Source of the DNA: an uncultured bacterium
Lineage (GTDB): Bacteria; Chloroflexota; Anaerolineae; J036; Brachytrichaceae
Direction: 5' to 3'
Assembly (NCBI GenBank): GCA_903921365.1
Contig: CAIXPS010000217.1
Coordinates: forward strand, 30,984 to 94,983
DNA: 64,000 nt
The notes under the pieces were generated by a model that ran no database searches, was not told where the DNA came from, and saw only the letters and a list, made by a program, of their open reading frames with translations. Numbering within the stretch: the first letter of the stretch is position 1; each line of letters begins with the position of its first letter. Shown here piece after piece: positions 41,612-50,646 of this stretch. A program made the position numbers and the translations under genes.

Positions 41612-44590
41612 TCACTTCCCCCTCTCTACCAGTGGGACAAACGCGTGAAAATCCCGCCTGGGCAATTCGGGCAACGTCAGCGTTCCAAGAAACAACAGGT
41701 CGTCGCGCGCAGCCACGCCGTTTTGCTGCGCAGGCCAGCGCGCTTGTTGACCGGCACGGTCATAGACACCCGCGTACAGCATATATTGCCCTGCCGGCGC
41801 GTCTTTGGGAATCACCAGGCGATGAATCTGGCTGATGCCTTCGCCGGGGCGGTAGGTGATCGTTGAGCGTTTGCCCTGCTCTGGAGGGTTGTCGTCCTGC
41901 GCAACCATCTTGCCATCCGGCCCAACCACGTGCAGGAAGAGCACCCCATCACGCGCCGGCTGAGATTCAACGCGCCAGTACAACTGGAAGCGCAGTGTGA
42001 CGGCGCGCGCGAAGGGCTGATCCAACGCATATCCAAGAAGCGCCATCTCGCCGGCTTTGCCGCTGACGGGTTGTGGAATCGTCTGCGCGACCGGGCTGAA
42101 CGGGAAATCATTCACCTGGATAATTCCGAGGAAGGTTCCATCCGCAACGACAACGCCGTTATTGCCTGCGCCAGGCGCGGACTTGCGCGCGACAGACAGC
42201 CTGTAGAGCCCGGGCTTTACCGTAAAGGGAAGTTGCAACGACTGTATTGTTCGCATGGCTTCACCCACGGGCCAGGTCGTCACAGGTGGATCGTTGTTAA
42301 GCTCCTGTAGCGGCGACTCGACAACGGTTCCGCCTAGCATGGCTTCGAGACGCAAGGTTGTTCCCCACTCAACGGTTGGCGGCGCCGTCAGTCGCCAGGT
42401 CAGTATGACGGGAAGGATATCCCCTGGGGTGATCGTTGCGGGGAACTCGGTTTTCTGCAGGATCACCCCGCTTGTTTGCCACACACTGGGAGCGGACTGA
42501 CTGCTCGGAGTCCCTCTGGGATCGTCCGCACTGGGGGGCCAGCGCGGGATACGGATGCAGCAAGCAAGCGTTGCATCATCGACCGGCTGGAAGATGGTTC
42601 GATACACCTCCGCCTTCTCACCTGCGCCAAGCGCAAGCTCAAGCATATACGGCTGATTTGGCAACCCCACCGGCAACGGAACAACATAGTCTTCCCGATA
42701 TAGACTGCCTGACCCCCATAAGAGTGGCGCGCGATCGAGCCTGGCCGGCAGGAACCAGTCCGCCCAGACGCGTTGATCCGCTGTCCCAGAGGAACCCTGA
42801 AGAGTCTTCAGGCGCAGCGCAACACTATAAGCGCCGAGTTTCAGATTGCCGGCGGGTCTGCGCCAGTACAGGCTGAGTTGCATATTTGAATAGCGGTGAT
42901 AGGGATTGCCAGGACTGATGTCATAGCCAACCACATCAGGAACCTCCGGCCCGGCGGCATTCTGATCGGTCTTATGCGCAGTCGGCGGCAGAGTAGTCAT
43001 CACTGCCGGCGACACCTCAAATAACATCAAATCAAGGATGTTTGTCTGGCTGGGAAATGAAAGCCGGTCCCGTCGATGCAACGATAGAAACAGTTGCCCC
43101 ATCTTGCTGTTCGGATCCAGATCGACGCCGCCGGTGTTCGCGAACCAGATGCGCCTGTAATGGCTGGTCAGTTGCTGGCGCACTTGTTCGTCATCCGACA
43201 CAACTCGCGCAGGGATCAATTCGATCGGAAGATCGTACAGGAGTCTTTTAAGCTCCTCTTCCGGTGTGTAGAGCGTGATGACAAACACATCGCCGGGGCG
43301 CCAGTTATCGCGAATGTACTGCGCCATGCCGCGCCAGTCATCCTGCCACGATGGCGTGTGAATAAACGTATACGCCATACCATAGACTTGTGCAACCACG
43401 ATACTCACCAGTGCGACGACGCCTATAATTGCACTCGCGCTGCGCGCCACTGTCTCCCACGGCTTCGATCGGACAAATCGCCTGAAGTGTCCTGCGAGCA
43501 ATCTGAATTGCAAAACCCCAATGCTAAACGTTCGCGCCCACAACACATGAACGGCAGGGAGGATCAGTATCGAATATCGAAAGCTGGGGTGATGGTCGAT
43601 CAGATAATAAACCAGCACAAAGACCATTGGGAACACAGACACTAACCCAAGGAACAACCGTGATGTCCTGGAGTAAGTCCTGTCGACCTCTCCTGTGGCG
43701 AGAGATTTGGGCAGGAATATGCCGAGGACAAAGACGGCGATAACAAACCATGTGAAGATTCCCTCCGATGGGTCAGAGGAATTCATGCCAAACAACGTGG
43801 TGTTGAACACGTTCTGCACAATGTCGCCGAATGGGTCCATGACCACATCGGTGTTTTTCGTCCCATCAAAAAACGGGCGCAAGCGGAATGCAATATCCCC
43901 GCCAACTCCCGCCGCTAATGCAACGACCAGGATAACGCCGACAACACCGCCCAGAATGGCAAAGTCGCGACGCGAAATTTTAGGGCGCTTGTACACGATC
44001 ACTGCTGCAGCAAAAAGGAATTGCGCCGCAAATAATCCCACGACGGAGTAATGTGTAAATAGCGCGCATGCGGTGATGCCAAGCCACAGCGCCCACACTC
44101 CTGCCGCCAACCTGCGCGTCTGTGTTGCCCGGAAGAGAAAATAGTTGCTCAATCCGGCAAGCAATGGGATAACCGTATACATGCGCAGTTCATGGCCATA
44201 CCATTGATAGGCAGGCGACAGAAATGCAATCGCGGCGGCAAAAACGGCGACGCGACTGGAGAACAACCGGCGCCCCAGCACATAGGTCACTGGGACGACT
44301 AATATCGACGCGAATGCGCCAACCAGCTTCAACGCAAACTCACTCTCGCCCAGCAGAACGCCCGTCGCCTTCAGAACTGCGAAGTACAAAGGCGGGTGCA
44401 GGTCGATGGTGTGCACGCCTTGCATGACCACTACGTTGGCAAAGATGTCCTGCCACGAGCCAATCAACCTCGACAGGGTCAGGCTTTCATCAATCCACAG
44501 GCTGCGACCTGTCAGATCAGCGATGCGCAACACCGTCGCCAGCAGCGTCAGAGCTGTCACGAGCCACAAGTCTTGATTTTTGGTTTTCAT
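41612..44590 (-). CDS. ArnT/GT39-like membrane glycosyltransferase with long C-terminal beta region
   Basis: 992 residues. The N-terminal half (about 1-430) has some 11 membrane helices and the GT-C signature near the start: SLWIDESLTLSR, where the Asp-Glu pair is catalytic, followed by HPPLYF and the WYGHELRMY periplasmic loop. The C-terminal half is exported and beta rich, with at least two modules of the type LYWR...FLHVVGPDG...APAGQYMLYAGVYD. It should transfer a sugar from a polyprenyl-phosphate donor to an external acceptor. It overlaps the upstream glycosyltransferase by 4 bases. Two antisense copies of repeat A lie within it (42500 and, diverged, 42783). Confidence 0.87.
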   Translation of the reverse strand: MKTKNQDLWLVTALTLLATVLRIADLTGRSLWIDESLTLSRLIGSWQDIFANVVVMQGVHTIDLHPPLYFAVLKATGVLLGESEFALKLVGAFASILVVPVTYVLGRRLFSSRVAVFAAAIAFLSPAYQWYGHELRMYTVIPLLAGLSNYFLFRATQTRRLAAGVWALWLGITACALFTHYSVVGLFAAQFLFAAAVIVYKRPKISRRDFAILGGVVGVILVVALAAGVGGDIAFRLRPFFDGTKNTDVVMDPFGDIVQNVFNTTLFGMNSSDPSEGIFTWFVIAVFVLGIFLPKSLATGEVDRTYSRTSRLFLGLVSVFPMVFVLVYYLIDHHPSFRYSILILPAVHVLWARTFSIGVLQFRLLAGHFRRFVRSKPWETVARSASAIIGVVALVSIVVAQVYGMAYTFIHTPSWQDDWRGMAQYIRDNWRPGDVFVITLYTPEEELKRLLYDLPIELIPARVVSDDEQVRQQLTSHYRRIWFANTGGVDLDPNSKMGQLFLSLHRRDRLSFPSQTNILDLMLFEVSPAVMTTLPPTAHKTDQNAAGPEVPDVVGYDISPGNPYHRYSNMQLSLYWRRPAGNLKLGAYSVALRLKTLQGSSGTADQRVWADWFLPARLDRAPLLWGSGSLYREDYVVPLPVGLPNQPYMLELALGAGEKAEVYRTIFQPVDDATLACCIRIPRWPPSADDPRGTPSSQSAPSVWQTSGVILQKTEFPATITPGDILPVILTWRLTAPPTVEWGTTLRLEAMLGGTVVESPLQELNNDPPVTTWPVGEAMRTIQSLQLPFTVKPGLYRLSVARKSAPGAGNNGVVVADGTFLGIIQVNDFPFSPVAQTIPQPVSGKAGEMALLGYALDQPFARAVTLRFQLYWRVESQPARDGVLFLHVVGPDGKMVAQDDNPPEQGKRSTITYRPGEGISQIHRLVIPKDAPAGQYMLYAGVYDRAGQQARWPAQQNGVAARDDLLFLGTLTLPELPRRDFHAFVPLVERGK
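42500..42524 (+). repeat. Dispersed palindromic repeat A, copy in GT gene
   Basis: ACTGCTCGGAGTCCCTCTGG, near-consensus, arms GTCCC/GGGAT. The gene runs antisense and reads it in frame as DDPRGTPSSQS in a linker. Confidence 0.75.
42783..42805 (-). repeat. Dispersed palindromic repeat A, diverged copy
   Basis: On the minus strand GTTCCTCTGGGAC preceded by ACTCTTCAGG; read as LQGSSGTA. The hairpin half is kept and the left half has changed. Confidence 0.4.
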
Positions 44591-46590
44591 CGTTTATGAA
44601 CACGCAATGTGCCAAGAATAACGGAATCCTCTATGATCGGAAGGCTATCTGATTGGGCATGCAAGCGCGCAGCCCCTGCATCAGGGTTGTACACGCCTGC
44701 CACAACACGGTATTCTCCCGCCGGAAGGTTCGCCGGCGTCACCATCGCATACGCATCGCGGACGGTTTCTCCCACTTTCCACGTCGTCATTGGCATCATA
44801 TCGCTCAAGGCAAGTTTATCGCGTTGAAAGACCGTGCTGCCGTCTGCCGCTAACACATGCACGAAGACCTTGTAGTTGACATCGAGCTTTTGCGTTGCCC
44901 GCCACTGTAGCACGGCATAGAACCAGTCTCCGGCAACTGCTTCCTGCCGTATCCAGAACGCCGCCAGGTTGAGCCTGTCCCCAAACCTTACGTCAACTGG
45001 CTCAGATGGAACGGCGACAAGAGGGTGCTGCTGCACCTGATACAGCGGTAATCGGATCTGCCCGAAACTGAGTTCACCAATCTCGTATCCATTAGCCCAC
45101 AGGGTGGATTCAACCAGCTTCTGCGGATCAACCACGCCATCCTGCCAGAGAAACAGACGCACACGATTTGGATTGAGCTGATTCAATGCCGCGACATAGT
45201 CTGCATCGCTCTTGAGCACGCCGTGCAATCCTGAGGGAACGGCGATGAATCGGCCAGTCTCCTCCGCGAATCTGGTGTGTAGATAATACTGCACAGCGTA
45301 GTTATCACGCGTCACCACAACCACGTCCCCCGGGACAAGCGCCGCGACAACATGCGCCATAGCCGCGTAAACATTGTCCCGCGCCACAGCCGGGTCGGTA
45401 TAGTTTGCAGCGAGCGCAGGCAACCACAACGATCCGAGCAACGCGGCTGGAACAAGGCCGGCCACGGCGAGTAGACCTGCGCGTTTACTGACATGGAAGC
45501 GCGTCCCCCACACTGCTCCAAGTCCCTCTGGGAGCGACTGCGCCGCCCCGCCGATCAGAATAATGACGAACGGCGCCGCGTAAATCAAGTAGCGCGGGTG
45601 AAACACGGACCTGTATGGATATATCACCCGCACAGCTACGATTGCGCTTAAAAGTGAGGCCAGTGAGAGGGCGAGCAGAAATACGAGCGCGCGCCACTGC
45701 TTCCTCAACGCCAGCGCGCCGATGGCAATGCTGACAGAACAAGCCAGCGCGATGGGCCACCAGTCCGGTAATGGTCGCGCCAGTCCACCACCTGCAAACG
45801 CTCTGATCCACTCGCCGAAACGACCATCAATCGTGTTGAGCGGGAAGACAAAACCATCATCGTAGGCAAATCCGACCGACGCAAAGAGCAGCCAGGGCAA
45901 CAATACGATGATGACGCCGCTGGCGGCCAGCATCCATCTGCCGACAGAGCGGAATAACTTACGCAACCGGTCTCGCGCCGTCATGCGGTAAGCCCGCCAA
46001 TTGCCCGACCTCTGCACAAGAATGACCAGTACAGCTAGACCATGTGCGGGCAACAGGAAAATGGCGTAGTAGTGTGAATAGATCGCCAGTGCAAGCAGGC
46101 TGGCGGAAACCAGCAGCGGTGTCAAACGTAAAGGATCGCGCAACCATCTCCACAGCCAGTAACTCGCAGCCATGCAAAACATCGCCACCAGCGCATACAT
46201 GCGCGTTTCCTGCGCATACCAGACCGCCAATGGGCAGACGGCGTACAACAGCCCGGCCACCGGTAGAGACCCGGTCTTTTTGAAGAGGGCGCGAGCCAGA
46301 GCCATCACCAGCGCAACCGTGGCGACATCGGCGCACACGGACAGGTAGCGCATGGCAAATGAGGTTTCGCCAGTCAGATCGATCCAGAAGTGCAGGAGCG
46401 CGTAATACAGGAACGGGCTGCGGTCAGCAGCGGTCACCGTCGCCATCTCGCCCAGCGGTAAGCGCGCCAAATGCCATGACCAGCCCTCATCGAACCAGAT
46501 GCTTTGCGCGGACAACCCGGCGGCGCGCAACAGGAAGCCAAGCAGAATGACCAGCCCAGGAAGGGCTAAGGCCCTCACCCATCTACTCAT
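44587..46590 (-). CDS. ArnT/GT39-like membrane glycosyltransferase
   Basis: 667 residues. The N-terminal 420 residues have about 11 helices with the GT-C motif QSIWFDEGWSW (catalytic Asp-Glu) and the WYAQETRMYAL loop. A soluble domain with a binding-fold-like core follows (about 420-530), then a C-terminal beta module (about 540-660: NYKVFVHVLAADG and NLPAGEYRVVAGVYN). Same predicted role as its neighbour at 41612. ATG 46590 overlaps the radC stop as ATGAGTAG, so it is translated right after radC. One antisense repeat A copy lies at 45512. Confidence 0.87.
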   Translation of the reverse strand: MSRWVRALALPGLVILLGFLLRAAGLSAQSIWFDEGWSWHLARLPLGEMATVTAADRSPFLYYALLHFWIDLTGETSFAMRYLSVCADVATVALVMALARALFKKTGSLPVAGLLYAVCPLAVWYAQETRMYALVAMFCMAASYWLWRWLRDPLRLTPLLVSASLLALAIYSHYYAIFLLPAHGLAVLVILVQRSGNWRAYRMTARDRLRKLFRSVGRWMLAASGVIIVLLPWLLFASVGFAYDDGFVFPLNTIDGRFGEWIRAFAGGGLARPLPDWWPIALACSVSIAIGALALRKQWRALVFLLALSLASLLSAIVAVRVIYPYRSVFHPRYLIYAAPFVIILIGGAAQSLPEGLGAVWGTRFHVSKRAGLLAVAGLVPAALLGSLWLPALAANYTDPAVARDNVYAAMAHVVAALVPGDVVVVTRDNYAVQYYLHTRFAEETGRFIAVPSGLHGVLKSDADYVAALNQLNPNRVRLFLWQDGVVDPQKLVESTLWANGYEIGELSFGQIRLPLYQVQQHPLVAVPSEPVDVRFGDRLNLAAFWIRQEAVAGDWFYAVLQWRATQKLDVNYKVFVHVLAADGSTVFQRDKLALSDMMPMTTWKVGETVRDAYAMVTPANLPAGEYRVVAGVYNPDAGAARLHAQSDSLPIIEDSVILGTLRVHKR
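45512..45536 (+). repeat. Dispersed palindromic repeat A, copy in second GT gene
   Basis: ACTGCTCCAAGTCCCTCTGG, read antisense in frame as QSLPEGLGAV in a loop between membrane helices. Confidence 0.65.
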
Positions 46591-47326
46591 CAAAACCCAA
46601 ACCGCGTTCTTTCATACTTACATAGCGATTTTGAGCGATCACAATATGATCGAGCACATCGATATCCAGCAACTTGCCCGCCTGAACTAACGTTTTTGTT
46701 ACCTTTACATCTTCTGCCGATGGCGCCGGGTCACCCGACGGGTGATTGTGCGCCACAATGATGGACGCACAATTTGCCCGGATGGCCTGTTTGAACACCT
46801 CTGCCACGCGCATGCTGGCCGTATTCAGGCTGCCTTTGTAAACCTGGTGCGCCGAAAGCACGCGATTGCGCGTATCCAGCAACAAGGTGCGCACTTCCTC
46901 CTGTTCGAGCATCCCCATCTCAAGCATCAAGAGCTGTGCCGCGTCACTCGGCGTTTTAATCTGCGTTCGCTGCTGGTCGGGTGCGCTCAGGATCATGCGC
47001 TTACCCAGTTCAAGCGCTGCCTTGATCTCGATCGCTTTAACCGGGCCAATGCCGTGCACATTCTGAAGTTCGTTGACATCCGCGCGCGCCAGCCCGCTCA
47101 GCCCGTCAAACTCCTTAAGCATTTGATCAGCCAGCGCCAGCGCGCCGACGCCGCGCGGCCCCATCCGGATGAGAATCGCCAGCAGTTCGCGTTGCGACAT
47201 CGCGCTGGCGCCGACTGCCAAAAAGCGTTCGCGCGGGCGCTCACCCTCCGGGATGTCGCTGATCAATACATGATATTCTGCTTTAGGTAGTTCTTCGCTG
47301 CCGGCAGCGGAGGATGTCTCGCTCAT
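46583..47326 (-). CDS. radC: RadC family JAB-domain protein
   Basis: 247 residues. An N-terminal helix-hairpin-helix region (RADVNELQNVHGIGPVKAIEIKAALELG, shown here by its HGIGPVKA core) is followed by the JAB/MPN metalloprotease-like domain with VAHNHPSGDPAPSAED (zinc His-x-His and Asp, about 180-195). RadC was named for DNA repair, but its true role is unsettled. It is the first gene of a six-gene operon otherwise made of envelope glycosylation genes. The start at 47326 is chosen over 47380, whose extension is unlike the family. Confidence 0.9.
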   Translation of the reverse strand: MSETSSAAGSEELPKAEYHVLISDIPEGERPRERFLAVGASAMSQRELLAILIRMGPRGVGALALADQMLKEFDGLSGLARADVNELQNVHGIGPVKAIEIKAALELGKRMILSAPDQQRTQIKTPSDAAQLLMLEMGMLEQEEVRTLLLDTRNRVLSAHQVYKGSLNTASMRVAEVFKQAIRANCASIIVAHNHPSGDPAPSAEDVKVTKTLVQAGKLLDIDVLDHIVIAQNRYVSMKERGLGFDE

Positions 47327-47393
47327 GATGTCAACCGTCCTGAAGGATGCCAGGCCATTGTGGCTTGCTGAAATCCTCAATTGCTTCGTCCAG

Positions 47394-47399
47394 TATAAT
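47394..47399 (+). promoter_or_regulatory. -10 hexamer TATAAT, leaderless context
   Basis: A perfect TATAAT ends 8 nt before ATG 47408 with no ribosome binding site. Confidence 0.6.
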
Positions 47400-47407
47400 C
47401 GCGCCTG

Positions 47408-48232
47408 ATGGAGAATATCAGCAATCTGATCGTCACAGCCGTCGCAGTCATTGGCGCGATAACTGCAGCACTCATTGGCGGTCTTACTATCTGGACATTT
47501 CGCGACATACGCTCGCGCTCACGAGACATTCTCGTACAGATTCTGGCAACCGTGATGGTCGGTGTTGTGCCGATTGCAGGCATCCTGGTCTATTTCATGT
47601 TGCGCCCGCGTGAAACGCTGGCCGAAGCCTACGTGCGCGCGCTCGAAGAGGAATCGCTGCTTGCCAGCATTGAACATCAGGAGTTTTGCCCGTCGTGTGG
47701 ACGCCGGGTTGACACCGACATGGTTCTCTGTCCCAAATGCCATACGACCTTGCGCAACTCATGCCCGAATTGTCACCGGGCGGTGCATCTATCGTGGGAT
47801 CTTTGCCCATACTGTAGTGAAACACTCCAGCCTGAAATACCAGTAATAAATAAACGCAAGCAGCGCCAGGTACAGGCGCCTCAACCCCGTGTCGCAACAA
47901 CACTGCCACCGGCGCAGGCACAATCCATGACAGACGCTCCAGAGACGATGAATCCTGCCAGCAACGGCAACGGCGCCTCAAACGGCAACGGCGCCCCAAG
48001 TGGATTCACGGGGATGCTGGATAAAGTCGGCGGCGCGATTGAAGGACTGCTGGATCGTGTCAGTTCGCGCGGCTCAAGCAGCGCGCAAACTCAGCATACC
48101 CAGCCTCTTCAGGAGGAAACCGGGCAAGTCTCTACGCCGCTATACGCGCGCACTCAAACAAACCCCGAAATGAGCAAGGGAGCGACAGTGCCCATTAAAC
48201 CACTCATCAGTCGCGAAGAGCCCCTGGAGTAA
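47408..48232 (+). CDS. Membrane protein with double zinc ribbon
   Basis: 274 residues. Two N-terminal membrane helices (about 6-30 and 42-64) are followed by a helical linker and a double zinc ribbon (about 93-142): CPSCGRR, CPKCHTT, CPNCHRA and CPYCSET give four CxxC pairs, enough for two zinc ions. The remaining 130 residues are low complexity (Pro/Gln/Ala, then Asn-Gly repeats at 178-192, then a short amphipathic helix). Such proteins are common and poorly understood in Chloroflexota. The gene is divergent from radC. Confidence 0.78.
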   Translation: MENISNLIVTAVAVIGAITAALIGGLTIWTFRDIRSRSRDILVQILATVMVGVVPIAGILVYFMLRPRETLAEAYVRALEEESLLASIEHQEFCPSCGRRVDTDMVLCPKCHTTLRNSCPNCHRAVHLSWDLCPYCSETLQPEIPVINKRKQRQVQAPQPRVATTLPPAQAQSMTDAPETMNPASNGNGASNGNGAPSGFTGMLDKVGGAIEGLLDRVSSRGSSSAQTQHTQPLQEETGQVSTPLYARTQTNPEMSKGATVPIKPLISREEPLE

Positions 48233-48269
48233 TGTCCGGAATAATCCGCTTATCGCTACCGTCACCGCA

Positions 48270-48308
48270 AGAAAAACCGGCGCATCTCAAGAACGAGATG
48301 CGCCGGTT
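48270..48308 (-). terminator. Terminator of pyruvate kinase gene (may also serve the zinc-ribbon gene)
   Basis: A perfect 14-bp stem AACCGGCGCATCTC/GAGATGCGCCGGTT (48275-48288, 48295-48308) with a 6-nt loop. On the minus strand it is followed by TTTTTC. Confidence 0.85.
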
Positions 48309-48311
48309 GCT

Positions 48312-49754
48312 CTATACCGTGTGAACCTTGATCAGGTTCGTCTTGCCGGAACCGCTTCCCAGCGGCACGCCGGCGGTAATCACGATGCGTTCGCCGGGTT
48401 TGGCGTAGCCTGCGCGGACAACGTATTCTGTGGCTGCGTCGAACATCTCATCAACAGTCATATAAGTCGGCATCTCCACGGCGCGAACATCCCAGATAAA
48501 CGCCGTGAACTGGTGCGTGCGATGGCTGGGTGTGACGACCACAATCGGCGTTGCCGGGCGGTGACGCGCCACCATGCGGGCGGTAAACCCCGAACGCGTA
48601 GTGCACACAATCACCTTTGCCCCAATGTCGCGCGCGATCTCAGCCGCCGCAGTCGTGATTGCCTGCGTGATGGCGTCAGGCGACGGGATATCCGCCGATG
48701 CGGTGTCGACGCGGTTCACCGACATCATCGCCGCCTCACAGCCTTCAGCCTCAGCGCGCGTGGCGATCCGCTCGATCGCTTGCACCGACTCAACCGGATA
48801 CTCGCCCGCCGCCGTTTCAGCGCTGAGCATGACAGCGTCTGTTCCATCAAGAACGGCATTTGCCACATCGCTCGCCTCGGCGCGGGTCGGCTGCGGCGCG
48901 TGGATCATGCTCTGTAACATCTGCGTCGCGGTGATGACCGGCACCCCTGCGCGCAGACAACTATGGATGATCTTCTTCTGGTAGAAAGGCACTTCCTCTG
49001 CAGGCGCCTCAACGCCGAGGTCGCCGCGCGCCACCATGATGACATCCACTTCACGCAGGATATTTGCCAGGTCATCCACAGCTTCCGGTTTTTCGATCTT
49101 GGCGACAATGAACTGCTCGCCGTGCAGATCGTTCAGAACTGCCTTCAGGACTCGCACGTCGGCCGCTGAGCGGACAAAGGACAGCGCCAGTGCATCCAAT
49201 TTTTGTTCAACGGCAAAGGCCACATCGACTTTATCCTTGTCAGTAAGGGATGACACGGACAACTTCGCGCCCGGCACAGCCACACCCTTGTGCGACGTGA
49301 GCATGCCGCCTGTTACAACGCGGCACAACACGCCTCCTTGTTCATAGTTTCCTGTGACACACAGCTCGATGGCGCCGTCATCAATCAGCACCCGGTATCC
49401 TGGCTGCATGGCCGCGATGAGATCTGCGTGCGGCATTGGAATAATTGTAAGTTCATAGGAACCAGTGAAGGCATGCGTTGCAGAGAACATCACGGTGTGA
49501 TCGCGCGCCAGATTCACGCCATCGGGAATATCTCCGACGCGATACTTTGGCCCCTGCAGATCGCCCATAACGGCGACCAGTCTATTTTCCTCAACCGCCA
49601 CCCGTCGCACCAATGCGATGCGACGGGCATGTTCGTCGTGTGTTCCATGCGAGAAGTTGACGCGCGCCACATCCATGCCGGCGCGAATCATCTCACGCAG
49701 AATTGGCTCGGAATCACTCGCCGGCCCAAGTGTGCAGACAATTTTTGTGCGCAT
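48312..49754 (-). CDS. pyk: Pyruvate kinase
   Basis: 480 residues; converts phosphoenolpyruvate and ADP to pyruvate and ATP. Landmarks in order: RTKIVCTLGPAS at the start, ARVNFSHGTHDEH (about 30-42), DLQGPKYRVG, FIVAKIEKPEAV with the catalytic Lys, VMVARGDLGVEAP (metal-binding Glu/Asp), VITATQMLQSM and the C-terminal allosteric domain ending in GSGSGKTN. Length and order are normal. ATG 49754 has TACAAT 12 nt upstream and no ribosome binding site. The upstream degV gene ends 8 bases before it, so pyk may be read from both its own and the degV promoter. Confidence 0.95.
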   Translation of the reverse strand: MRTKIVCTLGPASDSEPILREMIRAGMDVARVNFSHGTHDEHARRIALVRRVAVEENRLVAVMGDLQGPKYRVGDIPDGVNLARDHTVMFSATHAFTGSYELTIIPMPHADLIAAMQPGYRVLIDDGAIELCVTGNYEQGGVLCRVVTGGMLTSHKGVAVPGAKLSVSSLTDKDKVDVAFAVEQKLDALALSFVRSAADVRVLKAVLNDLHGEQFIVAKIEKPEAVDDLANILREVDVIMVARGDLGVEAPAEEVPFYQKKIIHSCLRAGVPVITATQMLQSMIHAPQPTRAEASDVANAVLDGTDAVMLSAETAAGEYPVESVQAIERIATRAEAEGCEAAMMSVNRVDTASADIPSPDAITQAITTAAAEIARDIGAKVIVCTTRSGFTARMVARHRPATPIVVVTPSHRTHQFTAFIWDVRAVEMPTYMTVDEMFDAATEYVVRAGYAKPGERIVITAGVPLGSGSGKTNLIKVHTV

Positions 49755-49762
49755 AAAGTGTC

Positions 49763-50593
49763 TCAGATTGTATAAGCAACTCCGACCGCGCCAGGCCCGG
49801 CGTGTGTCGCCACGACTGGCCCGACTTCAATGACAACGGGGTCTTTCAGTTTCAAACTCTGGCCGCAGGCGGTCATCAGGTCATTCGCAGCGGCAGGCGC
49901 AGCAGCGTGCATAAAACCCAATTGGCGCTCAGTATTTCCCCCGAGATCCTGCACCGCGATATCACGCAGTCGCAGTATTGCCTTGTTTAATGTGCGCACG
50001 CGCTCAACTGGCTCCAGCCGGCCATCTTTTACGGCAATGATCGGTTTGAACTGGAGCATACTGCCAACAAAAGCCTGTGCGGCGCCGATACGACCGCCCC
50101 GACGTAGATTCTCAAGTGTTTCGAGCGTAAACACCAGCCGTGTGCGCGGAATCATCGACGCAATTTCGGCTTTGATCTCAGCCACGGTCGCGCCTGCCTG
50201 CGCCATACGAGTAGCATGAATGACCAATAACGACAAACCGGCGTTCACGTTGCGACTGTCGATAATTGTGATATTGCCGCCTGCCATCTCGCGAGCAGCT
50301 TCTGCCGAGGCAATCGTGCCGCTCAGATCGCGGGAAACATGGATAGAGATGATCTCCTCCCCCTTCAGCCCTTCGTAGATGGACACAAAGTCGCCCACTG
50401 CCGGCTGTGAGGTAGACGGAAAATTCGGGTCTGTCTTAAGGCGCTCATAAAACTGTTGTTTGGTGATCGTGACGCCGTCTTCGTAAGTCTTCGCGCCAAA
50501 TATAACGTGGAGATTGGCAACTGCCGTTATGCCATACTGTCGCACTTGGTCTTTCGAGAGGTCACACGTTGAGTCCGTTACAATCTTTACCAT
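49763..50593 (-). CDS. DegV family fatty-acid-binding protein
   Basis: 276 residues of the DegV family, which bind fatty acids and, as FakB, present them to a fatty-acid kinase. The N-terminal KIVTDSTCDLSK, the TSQPAVGDF loop (about 78-86, ligand Ser/Thr), a SRDLSGT segment and NLRRGGRIGAAQ are all typical. ATG 50593 is preferred: AAGGAAGGG precedes it, and the 24-residue upstream extension would overlap the divergent glycosyltransferase gene. No FakA kinase gene is in this window. Confidence 0.9.
   Translation of the reverse strand: MVKIVTDSTCDLSKDQVRQYGITAVANLHVIFGAKTYEDGVTITKQQFYERLKTDPNFPSTSQPAVGDFVSIYEGLKGEEIISIHVSRDLSGTIASAEAAREMAGGNITIIDSRNVNAGLSLLVIHATRMAQAGATVAEIKAEIASMIPRTRLVFTLETLENLRRGGRIGAAQAFVGSMLQFKPIIAVKDGRLEPVERVRTLNKAILRLRDIAVQDLGGNTERQLGFMHAAAPAAANDLMTACGQSLKLKDPVVIEVGPVVATHAGPGAVGVAYTI
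49767..49772 (-). promoter_or_regulatory. -10 hexamer TACAAT inside the end of degV, before pyk
   Basis: Minus-strand TACAAT ends 12 nt before ATG 49754; it lies within the last codons of the DegV gene. Confidence 0.35.
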
Positions 50594-50615
50594 GTTGTTC
50601 CCTTCCTTGCGGGCC

Positions 50616-50636
50616 ATTGTAGTGTGGTAGTGTAAT
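50616..50636. promoter_or_regulatory. Divergent -10 elements for degV and the 50647 gene
   Basis: Minus-strand TACAAT (50621-50616) lies 22 nt before the degV start, leaving room for its ribosome binding site. Plus-strand TGTAAT (50631-50636) ends 10 nt before ATG 50647, in a leaderless layout. Confidence 0.45.
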
Positions 50637-50646
50637 TGTCGCAAAA